From Amphritea sp. (GTDB taxonomy: Bacteria > Pseudomonadota > Gammaproteobacteria > Pseudomonadales > Balneatricaceae), in the NCBI RefSeq assembly GCF_016744155.1, contig NZ_JADGEW010000001.1, positions 301,714-365,713 of the forward strand: a DNA stretch of 64,000 nt, in the 5' to 3' direction. Each line of letters starts with the position of its first letter. Positions within the stretch are counted from its first letter, which is position 1. The notes below the pieces were generated by a model. The model was not told the origin of the DNA. It made no database searches and saw only the letters and a list, made by a program, of their open reading frames with translations. The translations under genes and the position numbers were made by a program. This document shows, piece by piece, positions 36,847 to 46,064 of this stretch.

Positions 36847-37671
36847 TTATTTTCCGAGCTCTACAGCCAATGCTTCAGCACGGTCGCTACAGGCTTGCAT
36901 GCCGTTGGCGATAATCTCTGGTAGCCCCTGATCAATAAAGGTCAGTATTGCTTGCTCGGTAGTGCCTTTGGGTGACGATACCCGGCGGCGCAGTTCGGCC
37001 GGCTCTACATCACTCTGGCGAGCAATCTCAGCAGCGCCAAGCGCTGTTTGAATTGTCAGCTGTTTAGAAATTTCACGGCTGAGACCGAGTTTTTCTCCGG
37101 CAGCCACCATCGCTTCCATCATCAGGAAATAATATGCGGGGCCACTTCCGGATACGGCAGTTACCGCATTCAGTTGGACTTCGGTGTCTACCCAGAGGGC
37201 GATACCGGTTGCCTGCATAATTTGTTCTGTCTGATTGCGTTGTGATTCAGTCACCCGCGGATTGGCATAAAGCCCTGATGCTCCCTGTTTTACCAGTGCC
37301 GGGGTATTTGGCATGCAGCGTACTAGCGCAATATCCCCACCTAACCAGGTATCCATGCTGTCACACATAATACCCGCAGCAACAGAAACAATCAGGGGTT
37401 GATGTTGCTGAACCGCTGCTGCCATATCCATCGCTACCGCTTTCAATATCTGCGGTTTAACTGCCAGAATGACGATATCGGCAGCCGCTACAGCAGCGTT
37501 GTTATCGGTTGTGGTGTGCAGGCCTTGCCGTTTAAGGTCATCCAGCTTTGCTAACTGAGTACCAGTAGCCCAGATGTTTTCAGCAGGGAATTGGTTGCTG
37601 ATCAGCCCGCCGATGATTGCGCGGGACATGTTGCCCGCGCCGATGAATGCCAGTGTTGGTTGTGTGCTCAC
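36847..37671 (-). CDS. proC: Pyrroline-5-carboxylate reductase
   Basis: A 274-residue enzyme making L-proline from pyrroline-5-carboxylate with NAD(P)H. The N-terminal Rossmann motif is FIGAGNMSRAIIGGL. AVSGSGPAYYFLMMEAM near residue 170 is the substrate-binding stretch of the dimerisation domain, and SSPKGTTEQAI the C-terminal signature. Placed between yggS and yggT, the common arrangement; proline and PLP homeostasis genes are adjacent by convention. Confidence 0.96.
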   Translation of the reverse strand: MSTQPTLAFIGAGNMSRAIIGGLISNQFPAENIWATGTQLAKLDDLKRQGLHTTTDNNAAVAAADIVILAVKPQILKAVAMDMAAAVQQHQPLIVSVAAGIMCDSMDTWLGGDIALVRCMPNTPALVKQGASGLYANPRVTESQRNQTEQIMQATGIALWVDTEVQLNAVTAVSGSGPAYYFLMMEAMVAAGEKLGLSREISKQLTIQTALGAAEIARQSDVEPAELRRRVSSPKGTTEQAILTFIDQGLPEIIANGMQACSDRAEALAVELGK

Positions 37672-37742
37672 GTGTAATTCCTGATCTTAAAATACTGATT
37701 ATTTAGCGCTTGGATGTTACTTGCCAGTTTTACTTACCGGTC

Positions 37743-38441
37743 TTACTTACTATAGTCACGGGGGCCAAACAGGGCGGTTCCGATTCGTACAATCGTTGCG
37801 CCTTCATGGATGGCAGCTTCCATATCACCAGACATTCCCATGGATAGAGTGTCCAGCGTCTCATTCGGTAGTTGCTGTTGTAAAGTTTGCAGTAAAGAAT
37901 TCATTTCAGCAAAAGGTTGTCGTTGTAACTCCGGATCATCGCTACTGATGGGAATAGCCATCAGACCGCGCAGTTGAACGTTTTCCAGTTTAGTTATCTG
38001 TTCAGCCAATGCTGGTAGTTCTTCCGGCAAAATGCCGGCCTTACTTACTTCTCTGCTGATGTTGACCTGTAAGCATATGTTTAACGGAGCCAAATCGTTG
38101 GGACGTTGGTCGCTTAGGCGCTGGGCTATTTTAAATCGGTCTACACTGTGAACCCAGCTAAAGCTTTCTGCGATCGGCCGGGTTTTATTTGACTGAATAG
38201 GTCCAATAAAGTGCCAACAGAGATCAAGATCGGCTAATGCTGCAATCTTATCCAGCGCTTCCTGTAGATAGTTTTCACCAAAGTCCCGCTGGCCTTCGGC
38301 CCAGACCTGGCGAAGCTCATTTTCATGACGGGTTTTACTGACGGCCAGCAGTTTCACGCTATCAGGTGGGCGATGTGCGATCTTTGTGGCAGTAGCGATG
38401 CCCGTGTGAATAAGGTTGAGGTTATTTGCTATGTCTGTCAT
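37743..38441 (-). CDS. YggS family pyridoxal-phosphate homeostasis protein
   Basis: A 232-residue PLP-binding protein of the PLPBP family. The PLP Lys is in LLAVSKTRHENELRQV (about residue 36), followed by DFGENYLQEALDKI; HFIGPIQSNKTR and the C-terminal MSGDMEAAIHEGATIVRIGTALFG hold the phosphate-binding residues. It has no enzyme activity known, and guards PLP balance. Its start faces pilT across a 340 bp intergenic stretch. Confidence 0.94.
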   Translation of the reverse strand: MTDIANNLNLIHTGIATATKIAHRPPDSVKLLAVSKTRHENELRQVWAEGQRDFGENYLQEALDKIAALADLDLCWHFIGPIQSNKTRPIAESFSWVHSVDRFKIAQRLSDQRPNDLAPLNICLQVNISREVSKAGILPEELPALAEQITKLENVQLRGLMAIPISSDDPELQRQPFAEMNSLLQTLQQQLPNETLDTLSMGMSGDMEAAIHEGATIVRIGTALFGPRDYSK

Positions 38442-38781
38442 ATAGTTATAACTAGCGATTGGCTATGGTGGGCTATTCTGATAAAACTGATATATATACT
38501 TAAAATCATTTGAATTCAGCCGTTATAATAACAGAGATTATTTGCCAGCCTGCGAATATTTCCCGCTAGGTTTTAAGTTTTTGGAGTAGTTTTGAGCCTT
38601 TTTAAGGAATAAATCTACTCAAAGCTGCCCAAAGTAGGGGCTCAGCCCTTTATATGCTGGGTTACAGCTTTTATGATGGTTAATGGTTGTTCGCAGTATG
38701 CCGGGCCTGTGATAGTTAGGTTGGCGCATACAGTTAATCAACGGAACATGTTTGCCGGTTCCTTACTACACCAGAGAAGCT
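38442..38781. other. yggS-pilT intergenic region, 340 bp
   Basis: AT-rich gap between two divergent genes. It must contain the pilT and yggS promoters. A TATAAT hexamer lies at 38524-38529 on the plus strand, but without a good -35 box, so I do not call a promoter. No convincing small gene, RNA or strong hairpin was seen. Confidence 0.4.
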
Positions 38782-39816
38782 ATGGATATTACAGAACTCT
38801 TATCTTTTACCGTTCAGCAGGGAGCATCCGACCTTCATATAACCGCAGGTATGCCGCCCGTCATCCGGGTTGATGGTGAAGTGAAGAGAATCAAGCTGCC
38901 CTCTCTGGAGCATAAGCAGGTTCAAACGCTGATTTACGACATTATGAACGACAGGACGCGTAAGGATTATGAAGATCGGTTAGAAACTGACTTCTCTTTT
39001 GAGGTGCCAGGCTTGGCGCGTTTTCGTGTTAACGCCTTCAACCAGAACCGCGGTGCCGCTGCCGTTTTCCGTACCATCCCCAGTAAAGTGTTGACCATGG
39101 ATGATCTGGGCATGGGGCAAGTGTTCCGTAACCTTTCTGATAATCCCCGTGGGTTGGTTTTGGTGACAGGGCCGACCGGTTCCGGTAAGAGTACCACCCT
39201 GGCGGCGATGGTTGACTATGTGAACGAGACTCGCAACGATCACATCCTGACCATCGAAGACCCTATCGAGTTTGTTCACGAAAGTAAGAAATGTCTGGTT
39301 AATCAGCGGGAAGTTCACCGAGATACGCTAGGGTTTGAAGAGGCGTTACGTTCTGCTCTGCGTGAAGACCCCGATGTCATTCTGGTGGGTGAGATGCGAG
39401 ATTTGGAAACTATCCGCTTAGCGCTAACCGCGGCAGAAACCGGGCACCTTGTGTTCGGTACGTTGCATACAACATCCGCCGCTAAAACGATCGACCGTAT
39501 TATTGATGTATTCCCTGCGGCAGAAAAGGCGATGGTGCGCTCGATGCTTTCAGAGTCTTTGCAGGGTGTAATCTCTCAGACGTTATTGAAAAAGCCGAAA
39601 GGGGGACGTATCGCCGCCCATGAAATTATGGTCGGCACGCCAGCTATTCGAAACCTGATTCGTGAAGATAAGGTCGCACAGATGTATTCTGCGATTCAGA
39701 CCGGCGCAGGCTTTGGTATGATCACCTTGGATCAGTCGCTGACAGATCTAATGCAGAAAGGCTTGATCACTCGTGATGTCGCTCGTAGTAAAGCGTTGAA
39801 TCCAAAGAATTTCTAA
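38782..39816 (+). CDS. pilT: Type IV pilus retraction ATPase PilT
   Basis: A 344-residue secretion ATPase that powers pilus retraction (twitching, DNA uptake). The start MDITELLSFTVQQGASDLHI is the conserved N-terminal domain; Walker A is GPTGSGKST (about 131), the Asp box TIEDPIEFVH, Walker B LVGEMRD and the His box GHLVFGTLHT follow in order. The retraction motif AIRNLIREDK is at the C-terminal part. The frame extends to 38752; ATG 38782 fits the family start and has AGAGAAG before it. pilU follows 15 bases later. Confidence 0.97.
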   Translation: MDITELLSFTVQQGASDLHITAGMPPVIRVDGEVKRIKLPSLEHKQVQTLIYDIMNDRTRKDYEDRLETDFSFEVPGLARFRVNAFNQNRGAAAVFRTIPSKVLTMDDLGMGQVFRNLSDNPRGLVLVTGPTGSGKSTTLAAMVDYVNETRNDHILTIEDPIEFVHESKKCLVNQREVHRDTLGFEEALRSALREDPDVILVGEMRDLETIRLALTAAETGHLVFGTLHTTSAAKTIDRIIDVFPAAEKAMVRSMLSESLQGVISQTLLKKPKGGRIAAHEIMVGTPAIRNLIREDKVAQMYSAIQTGAGFGMITLDQSLTDLMQKGLITRDVARSKALNPKNF

Positions 39817-39831
39817 TAGGGAGCGTATAGT

Positions 39832-41001
39832 ATGGATATTACTCAACTGCTGAAGGTTATGACCGACCGCGACGCTTCTGATCTATTTATCACTGCCGGA
39901 GCCCGGCCTAGTATTAAGATTGACGGCACAATGAAGCCGTTAACAAAAGAATCCCTGAAGCCAGCTCAGGCCCGCGCTCTGACCTACAGTACTATGAATG
40001 ATAAGCAGTTGTCAGAATTTGAAGGTACCCGCGAGTGTAATTTTGCGATCAGTGCCCAGGGTATTGGTCGATTTCGTGTCAGTGCTTTCTTTCAGCGAAA
40101 CTCACCCGGTATGGTGCTGCGTCGTATTAATACCTACATCCCCAGTCTGGAAGAGCTAAATCTACCGTCGGTGTTGAAGGATCTGGCGATGACTAAACGG
40201 GGATTGATCCTATTTGTGGGTGGAACCAGTACGGGTAAATCGACCTCTTTGGCGTCGATGATCGATTACCGAAATGCTAATACTGCTGGCCATATCATCA
40301 CTATTGAAGACCCGATTGAGTATATTCACGAGCATAAGCAGAGTGTTATTACTCAGCGGGAAGTCGGTCTGGATACCGAATCTTTTGAAGTTGCACTGAA
40401 AAACACTCTGCGTCAGGCCCCCGATGTAATTCTGATGGGGGAGATTCGTACAGCTGATACTATGGGTTATGGTCTGACTTTCGCTGAAACCGGCCACCTT
40501 TGTATGGCAACGTTGCACGCGAATAATGCTAACCAGGCACTGGATCGAATTATTAGTTTCTTCCCGCCGGCGCATCATGCTCAGATTTGGATGGATCTCT
40601 CGCTTAACCTTAAGGCGATTGTGGCGCAGCAACTGGTGCCGACAAAAGATGGTAAAGGCCGTCGGGCGATTGTTGAAGTTCTGATCAATACGCCACTGAT
40701 GCAGGATTTGATTCGTAAGGGTGAGGTTCATGAGCTGAAAGAGGTGATCAAGAAGTCCACTAATCTGGGTATGCAAACCTTTGATCAGGCGCTTTATACT
40801 GAGTACAAGGAAGGCAACATTACCTACGATGTGGCGATAGCTCATGCTGATTCGCCAAACGATCTACGACTGATGATAAAGCTTAATGCAGAAACTAATC
40901 CGGGTCTTGATGGAGGGACGGAAGAGGATTCTGGCTTTTTCCTACAAGATGACACTGACTTCCTGCAGAATGAAGGCAGCATTGATGTGAAAGGGATGTA
41001 A
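39832..41001 (+). CDS. pilU: Accessory retraction ATPase PilU
   Basis: A 389-residue paralogue of PilT that assists retraction. Walker A is GGTSTGKSTS (about 130-139), the Asp box TIEDPIEYIHEH, Walker B MGEIRTA, and the His box GHLCMATLHAN, giving the PilU-like changes relative to PilT. The longer acidic C-terminus (GGTEEDSGFFLQDDTDFLQ) is typical of PilU. It ends directly before a strong terminator. A pilT-pilU pair implies functional type IV pili, though the pilin and assembly genes lie elsewhere. Confidence 0.96.
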   Translation: MDITQLLKVMTDRDASDLFITAGARPSIKIDGTMKPLTKESLKPAQARALTYSTMNDKQLSEFEGTRECNFAISAQGIGRFRVSAFFQRNSPGMVLRRINTYIPSLEELNLPSVLKDLAMTKRGLILFVGGTSTGKSTSLASMIDYRNANTAGHIITIEDPIEYIHEHKQSVITQREVGLDTESFEVALKNTLRQAPDVILMGEIRTADTMGYGLTFAETGHLCMATLHANNANQALDRIISFFPPAHHAQIWMDLSLNLKAIVAQQLVPTKDGKGRRAIVEVLINTPLMQDLIRKGEVHELKEVIKKSTNLGMQTFDQALYTEYKEGNITYDVAIAHADSPNDLRLMIKLNAETNPGLDGGTEEDSGFFLQDDTDFLQNEGSIDVKGM

Positions 41002-41014
41002 CTCTTCCTTATAC

Positions 41015-41059
41015 AAAAACGGCGCTGCAGGTTTTCTAAAACCTGCAGCGCCGTTTTTT
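41015..41059. terminator. Strong bidirectional terminator between pilU and pyrC'
   Basis: A perfect long hairpin: 21-base arms (including the A and T runs) on either side of a two-base CT loop, with an A-run before and a T-run after. The stem core is GC-rich. It can terminate both pilU (plus) and the pyrimidine cluster (minus). Confidence 0.92.
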
Positions 41060-41086
41060 GTTGTATCTATTTCGATTATTGAGTTT

Positions 41087-42370
41087 TTAGGCCAGTTGGA
41101 AAACCACATTCCCTTCTAACAGGGTAAAGCACACCTGACCTTTCAATGGGAAGTTCAGGAATGGCGTGTTGCTGCCGGCTGAGCGATGATTCTCTTCGGT
41201 CAGCGTCCACTCTTGCTCGGGGTCGAAGATACAGATATCCGCACTACGGCCGGTACCCAGGGTTCCCAGACCTGTACCCAAAACGCTGGCGGGGCCAGAG
41301 GTCAGTTTTTCGATCATCTGCGGTAATGAAATTAGCTCTTGCTGAACCAGCATCAGAGATAAAGGAAGCAGGGTTTCCAGACCTGTCATTCCGGGCTCAG
41401 TGGCTGCAAATGGAGCCTGCTTTGCCGCTAGTTCATGGGGTTGATGGTCAGAACAGATTGCCTGAAACCCATCAGCCAGTAATGCGTGCCGCAGCCCCGC
41501 CCGATCCAGCTGGCTGCGCAGCGGTGGAATTAGATGGAAATTAGGATCAAAACCGCTGACATTCTCGTCGGTCAGCAGAAGGTTTTGAATCGCTATGTCG
41601 GCAGTGACTCGCAGGCCTCTGGTGCGGGCATCCATGACCATTTTCACCGAACGTTCACAAGAGAGCTGGCCAAAGTGGGCTTTGACGCCGGTCTGCTCAA
41701 TAAGTAGCAGGCAACGGGCGACTTCGATGGTTTCGGCGCTTTCAGGAATGCCGCTCAGGCCCAGACGGGTACAAGTAGTGTCGTCATGCATAGTGCCGCC
41801 GTCAGCGAGCTCAGCATCCTGAGGCTGAAAAATCACCAGCAGATCGTGGGTGGCTGCATATTCAAGACAGCGTACCAGTGTTAGCGAACTGCGAATTGGC
41901 TCCCGAACATTGGTAAAACCGATGCAACCGGCTTTGCTTAGAGCGTACATTGGACTCAGTTGTTCGCCCTTCAATCCCTGGGTCAACGCCCCCATCGGTA
42001 ATACCCGGGCATTACCCGCCTGTTTTGCCCGGTCTTCAATCAGGTCGATAACGGCGGAGTTATCGGCAATCGGTTTGGTAATAGGGGGCATGCACAGAGT
42101 TGTGACTCCACCGGCAGCGGCGGCAGCGGTTTCGCTGGCAATACTACCTTTTCGGGTATACCCCGGCTCACGCAGATGGGCACAGAGGTCGATTAGCCCC
42201 GGGCTGACGATTAGATTAGTGGCATCAATCTCCCGGTCGACAGTGAAGCCCTCAGGGGCCTGACCAATGGCGGCGATCTTGCCTTCGCTGATAAACAGAT
42301 CAGTAACCTTGTCCAGATCATTGGCAGGATCAATAACACGACCGTTTCGGATTGCAATATTCTTTGTCAT
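41087..42370 (-). CDS. Inactive dihydroorotase homologue PyrC'/PyrX
   Basis: A 427-residue amidohydrolase-fold protein next to pyrB. The fold is intact (SPGLIDLCAHLREPG; CSDHQPH), but the metal site is not: the first HxH of active enzymes is Cys63-x-His65, the HCED block reads FQPQD, and the paired His of the PxHH motif read QN (IAIQNLLL). This matches the non-catalytic dihydroorotase that in Pseudomonas is needed to assemble the large aspartate transcarbamoylase complex. An active pyrC should exist elsewhere in the genome. It lies 4 bp behind pyrB. Confidence 0.88.
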   Translation of the reverse strand: MTKNIAIRNGRVIDPANDLDKVTDLFISEGKIAAIGQAPEGFTVDREIDATNLIVSPGLIDLCAHLREPGYTRKGSIASETAAAAAGGVTTLCMPPITKPIADNSAVIDLIEDRAKQAGNARVLPMGALTQGLKGEQLSPMYALSKAGCIGFTNVREPIRSSLTLVRCLEYAATHDLLVIFQPQDAELADGGTMHDDTTCTRLGLSGIPESAETIEVARCLLLIEQTGVKAHFGQLSCERSVKMVMDARTRGLRVTADIAIQNLLLTDENVSGFDPNFHLIPPLRSQLDRAGLRHALLADGFQAICSDHQPHELAAKQAPFAATEPGMTGLETLLPLSLMLVQQELISLPQMIEKLTSGPASVLGTGLGTLGTGRSADICIFDPEQEWTLTEENHRSAGSNTPFLNFPLKGQVCFTLLEGNVVFQLA

Positions 42371-42374
42371 TAGC

Positions 42375-43376
42375 TTATTCGCCCTCTTTCTCAGCTTGAT
42401 ACTCAGTCATCTGCCCACTCATTGACATCGACATGACGGCCATTCGCACCGCAATACCGTTGGTAACTTGCTTCAGTATCAGTGATTTTGGACCGTCAGC
42501 AACGGAGGTTTCTATCTCCACCCCCCGATTTATTGGTCCTGGGTGCATCACGATTGAGTCCGGATGGGTTAGCTTTAGCTTCTCTTCGGTGAGGCCGTAT
42601 AAACGGTAGAACTCTGATTCGCTGGGTAGTAGTGCGCTCTGCATCCGCTCCTTCTGTAGCCGTAACATCATTACCACATCGATATCTTTCAGGCCCTGGT
42701 TCATATCGGTATAGACCTTTACGCCCAGTGCTTCAATATGGCGGGGTAATAGCGTTGTTGGGGCGATTACCCGGATCTCTGCAGCCCCCAGTGTGCGTAA
42801 AGCATGTATCTGTGAGCGGGCAACGCGGGAATGGAGTATATCCCCGACAATGGCTACTTTTAGCGGCTCAAAGCTACCTTTGTGCTGACGAATAGTCAGC
42901 ATGTCCAGCATCGCCTGAGTCGGATGAGCATGGCGGCCATCACCGGCATTGATTACCGCAACGTGGGGCGTTACCTGACTGGCGATATAGTGTGCAGCGC
43001 CACTGTCTGAGTGGCGGACGACGAACATATCAGAATGCATCGCTTCCATGGTCATCAGGGTGTCTTTAAGCGTTTCACCCTTAGATGTAGATGAGGTTTT
43101 GATATTCAAATTAAGCACATCGGCAGAGAGACGCTTAGCCGCTAACTCAAAGGTGCTGGCGGTCCGGGTGCTGGCTTCAAAAAACAGGTTCACGACGGTT
43201 TTTCCCCGTAGCAGAGGAACTTTCTTCACCTGCTGAGCGCTCATGTCAACAAATGAGTCTGCGGTGTCCAGTATTTCGGTGAGCAATTCTCGACTCAGCC
43301 CTTCGGTAGTGAGGAAGTGCTTTAACTGACCGGCGCTGTTGAGCTGGATCAGATTGGGATCTTTTTGTTCAAACAT
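42375..43376 (-). CDS. pyrB: Aspartate carbamoyltransferase catalytic subunit
   Basis: A 333-residue transcarbamoylase forming carbamoyl-aspartate, the committed step of pyrimidine synthesis. The carbamoyl-phosphate motif [13 protein letters not shown] (about 65-80), [12 protein letters not shown] with the catalytic Lys, and [12 protein letters not shown] near the end are present. No pyrI lies beside it, which fits the PyrB-PyrC' type of enzyme regulated through its N-terminal extension. Grouped with pyrR, the operon regulator. Confidence 0.96.
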   Translation of the reverse strand: MFEQKDPNLIQLNSAGQLKHFLTTEGLSRELLTEILDTADSFVDMSAQQVKKVPLLRGKTVVNLFFEASTRTASTFELAAKRLSADVLNLNIKTSSTSKGETLKDTLMTMEAMHSDMFVVRHSDSGAAHYIASQVTPHVAVINAGDGRHAHPTQAMLDMLTIRQHKGSFEPLKVAIVGDILHSRVARSQIHALRTLGAAEIRVIAPTTLLPRHIEALGVKVYTDMNQGLKDIDVVMMLRLQKERMQSALLPSESEFYRLYGLTEEKLKLTHPDSIVMHPGPINRGVEIETSVADGPKSLILKQVTNGIAVRMAVMSMSMSGQMTEYQAEKEGE

Positions 43377-43396
43377 GTCAGATTCCGGCGATGGCT

Positions 43397-43912
43397 TTAA
43401 AGGTTAGATTTCTTACGAATTTCCAGTGCCAGAGGCTCCGGCCCGGTCAGTTTGACCTGTTCATCGTCAGCAAGTTGCAATATGTCGCCGACCACGTCTG
43501 CCTGAATCGGCAGCTCTCGACGATTCAGGTCGAGCATCGTGACCAGGGTAATTGATGCCGGACGACCGTAGTCAAACAGCTCGTTCATTGCGGCGCGTAT
43601 CGTGCGGCCGCTCATGATGACATCGTCTACCAGAATGACGTGTCGGTCTTCAGTCGCACTGGGCAATACAGAGGGCTGAACTTTAGGGTTCAGACCGGCC
43701 CGGCTAAAATCATCACGATAGAAAGATATATCCAGCGTACCCAGAGGGGACTGAAGGTCTAACTGTTGGTGCAGGTGCTCTGCCAGCCAGACTCCGCCGG
43801 TGCGAATACCTATCATCATTGGATTATCGAGCTCTCTGGCCTTAATCAGGGTGGCCAGATCGGCAGTCATTTTATTCAGTAGATTATCTACTTTAATCAC
43901 GCCCGATATCAT
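43397..43912 (-). CDS. pyrR: Bifunctional pyr operon regulator/uracil phosphoribosyltransferase PyrR
   Basis: A 171-residue phosphoribosyltransferase-fold protein. The PRPP-binding motif is [34 protein letters not shown] is the PRT P-loop. PyrR binds UMP and in many bacteria pyr mRNA, and shows UPRT activity. ATG 43912 is chosen: GGAGG lies 8 bases before, and it gives the family's length; the upstream start at 43960 would intrude deep into ruvX. It overlaps ruvX by 20 bp. I did not find an anti-antiterminator leader in front of pyrB, so RNA control is unproven. Confidence 0.92.
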   Translation of the reverse strand: MISGVIKVDNLLNKMTADLATLIKARELDNPMMIGIRTGGVWLAEHLHQQLDLQSPLGTLDISFYRDDFSRAGLNPKVQPSVLPSATEDRHVILVDDVIMSGRTIRAAMNELFDYGRPASITLVTMLDLNRRELPIQADVVGDILQLADDEQVKLTGPEPLALEIRKKSNL

Positions 43913-44369
43913 AGAGGTCCTCCAGTCGGGTTTCACTGGATATAAGCTGGTCTGATTCAAACCAACTTTCCAGAATCAGTTGTGCGGCGATGCCGTCAAC
44001 GGAGTTTTCTTTAAAATTAGTACTGCCGCCACGGGCCAGACTGATCTGTTTGGCTTCCCGGGTAGTAAGCCGTTCATCAATCAGATAGCAGGGTAGCTGG
44101 CAGCGTTCTTTAAGGCGGTTGGCAAACTTACGCGCCCGGCGAGACATATCGCTGATAGTACCATCCATATTCAACGGGATACCTACGACGATAGCCGCCG
44201 GTTGCCACTCGGTAATCAGTGCTTCGAGCAGTGACCAGTCAGGAATGCCATCCCGCGCTGCAATAGGCGGCAAGGGTGATGCCGTACCGGTAATTGCCTG
44301 TCCAGCGGCAATGCCGATCCGAGTTGTGCCAAAATCAAAGCCTATAACTGGACCTGATAGTGTGATCAT
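43893..44369 (-). CDS. ruvX: Putative pre-16S rRNA nuclease YqgF/RuvX
   Basis: A 158-residue RNase H-fold nuclease. [13 protein letters not shown] has the first acidic residue (Asp), [10 protein letters not shown] the second block and [13 protein letters not shown] the Asp-Glu pair of the active site. Proposed roles are Holliday-junction resolution and 16S rRNA 5' end maturation; the sequence does not choose between them. Lies 38 bp behind yqgE and overlaps pyrR by 20 bp. Confidence 0.93.
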   Translation of the reverse strand: MITLSGPVIGFDFGTTRIGIAAGQAITGTASPLPPIAARDGIPDWSLLEALITEWQPAAIVVGIPLNMDGTISDMSRRARKFANRLKERCQLPCYLIDERLTTREAKQISLARGGSTNFKENSVDGIAAQLILESWFESDQLISSETRLEDLYDIGRD

Positions 44370-44407
44370 TCCGCTTCTTTTGTAGGTTAGTGGGCGTATC
44401 GAACGGG

Positions 44408-44992
44408 TCAGGCGTGGCCGCTCTGAGAGGTCAGCAGATTAAGGTTGATTCCCAGAGTTGCAGCCGCGGCCTGAAGGCGCTCTTCAGCCGGAGTGTGGAA
44501 CATTATATCTAAATTAGCCGGGCAACTTAACCATACATTGTCAGACATTTCTTGCTCAAGCTGTCCTACGCCCCAACCGGCGTATCCCAGGGCGACCAGA
44601 AACTGCTCTGGGGCTCTGTTCTGGCCGATCTCCCGGAGGATATCGACAGAGGTCGTCAGGGATAACTGATCGGTGATGTTGTAGCTGGAGTCCCATACTT
44701 TTTCGGTGGGGTAGTGGAGGATAAACCCCCGATCATTTTTCACCGGTCCACCGGCATAAACCGGTAGCTTTTCAGCAGCCTTATAATCAAGTTCTAGATG
44801 CTGTAGCAGGTCGCTGATAATCAGGTCCATAGGGCGATTGATGACGATACCCATGGCTCCATACTCATTGTGTTCACAAATGTAAGTCAGGGTATGATCG
44901 AAGTTCGTATCATTCAAATGTGGCATCGAAAGCAGGAAATGATCCTGAAGACTACTGGGCAGGTAAGGGGAGGCGGGAGTGGAAGAGGCCAT
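44408..44992 (-). CDS. UPF0301 protein YqgE/AlgH
   Basis: A 194-residue protein of the YqgE/AlgH family. SSLQDHFLLSMPHLNDTNFDHTLTYICEH and GAMGIVINRP are the conserved N-terminal blocks; GGPVKNDRGFILH and VALGYAGWGVGQLEQE the middle ones. The molecular function is unknown; the Pseudomonas protein AlgH was tied to alginate regulation by an early report. The frame extends five codons up to 45007, but only ATG 44992 has an upstream AGG. In the yqgE-ruvX pair as usual. Confidence 0.93.
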   Translation of the reverse strand: MASSTPASPYLPSSLQDHFLLSMPHLNDTNFDHTLTYICEHNEYGAMGIVINRPMDLIISDLLQHLELDYKAAEKLPVYAGGPVKNDRGFILHYPTEKVWDSSYNITDQLSLTTSVDILREIGQNRAPEQFLVALGYAGWGVGQLEQEMSDNVWLSCPANLDIMFHTPAEERLQAAAATLGINLNLLTSQSGHA

Positions 44993-45068
44993 AGTGAATA
45001 CCTGCATGCTAAGCAGCTAAGAGGCTGCGATATTTAATCCGTATCTATTTAACGATCTATATTAACTA

Positions 45069-46019
45069 CTAGTATACACGGCTGGTTTTCTCAAACTTCC
45101 AGGTACGGATAATCTCCAAAATATCGGTATTTTTACGCATCTCTACCGGGAATTTCTGGAAAGGTGCTGCAAGTTGTACGATACGAATAGCGGCATCGTC
45201 GAGCACTTTATTGCCAGATGAATGGAGTATTTGGATACTTTTTACATGTCCGTCGGGGAGTATCTCAACCATCATTCGCAAACTACCGTAAAGCTCATTC
45301 TGGCGAGCTTCTTTAGGGTAATTAAGGTTGCCCACGGACTCAATTTTACGGCGCCAGTTAGCCAGATAGACCGCATCGCTATGGCTTTTTGTGGCGGCGG
45401 AAGTCAGTCGTGTAACCCTTGGGCGTTTAGCGTAATCCTGTTGCTGCAATTCCAGTTGTGCTTCGAGGCTGGCGATCTCCAGGCTGCGCGCCAGCAATGA
45501 CATAGAGCTACCTGGTGCAGGAGGGGGAGGTGTTGATTTTTGTTTTTGTACCGGTGTGTTTGATAGTTTCTTTTCTACCTTGCTGCTGGTAATAATAACC
45601 TGTTTTTCAGGGGCTATAACGGTTTCTTCTGCGGCTTCTTTCTCGATGGGAGCCGGGTCACTGGCTATCGCCGGTGTGGGGGTCAGAGCGTTGATTTGCG
45701 GCGCTGTCATCGGCTGAAGCGGGGCGGTTTCCTGAATGTTCTGGTGCTGAAAATCAGCCTGTTCCCGGGTGGTTGGCAGGGCTTTTTCTTCTAACTGGCC
45801 GCTGCCTTGCTGATCGGCCTGAGCGATAAAGTCAGCTTCCTCCGGGGGCTCATCACTTTGATGTTGCGCCAGCGTGATTTCCAGAGTCTGGGCCGGAGGT
45901 GATTTAGGCGATACAGCAAATCCGACACCCAGAATAGCGGCGGCATGCACAGCCACTGCCAGAAACAGAGTAAAGCCGAGCCGGTCGGCTGCGGAAACCA
46001 CAGCGACAGCTTTACTCAT
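45069..46019 (-). CDS. TonB family energy-transducing protein
   Basis: A 316-residue protein with one N-terminal membrane helix (about 12-36, beginning after DRLGFTLFLAVAVHAAAILG), a long Pro/Glu/Gln-rich periplasmic linker (with a PPPPAPGSS stretch near 167) and a C-terminal TonB-type domain with NLNYPKEARQNELYGSLRMMVEI. The His in the helix is the usual proton-coupling residue. Position between yqgE and gshB is that of tonB3 in Pseudomonas, which is needed for twitching, and here pilT-pilU lie 4 kb away. Which receptors it serves is unknown. Confidence 0.88.
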   Translation of the reverse strand: MSKAVAVVSAADRLGFTLFLAVAVHAAAILGVGFAVSPKSPPAQTLEITLAQHQSDEPPEEADFIAQADQQGSGQLEEKALPTTREQADFQHQNIQETAPLQPMTAPQINALTPTPAIASDPAPIEKEAAEETVIAPEKQVIITSSKVEKKLSNTPVQKQKSTPPPPAPGSSMSLLARSLEIASLEAQLELQQQDYAKRPRVTRLTSAATKSHSDAVYLANWRRKIESVGNLNYPKEARQNELYGSLRMMVEILPDGHVKSIQILHSSGNKVLDDAAIRIVQLAAPFQKFPVEMRKNTDILEIIRTWKFEKTSRVY

Positions 46020-46064
46020 GAGCGCTTTCCAGTGCAGGTGTGAACAAGATCAATTTGCCCCTGA

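Noticed and set aside
40210-40845. Minus-strand frame of 211 codons opposite pilU
   Set aside because: Antisense shadow of pilU with no start signal or domain.
41087-42370. Annotation as a functional dihydroorotase
   Set aside because: Several metal ligands are replaced, so I call it a non-catalytic PyrC' homologue instead.
42375-43912. Possible PyrR-binding leader between pyrR and pyrB
   Set aside because: The gap is only about 20 bp and no anti-antiterminator stem was visible.
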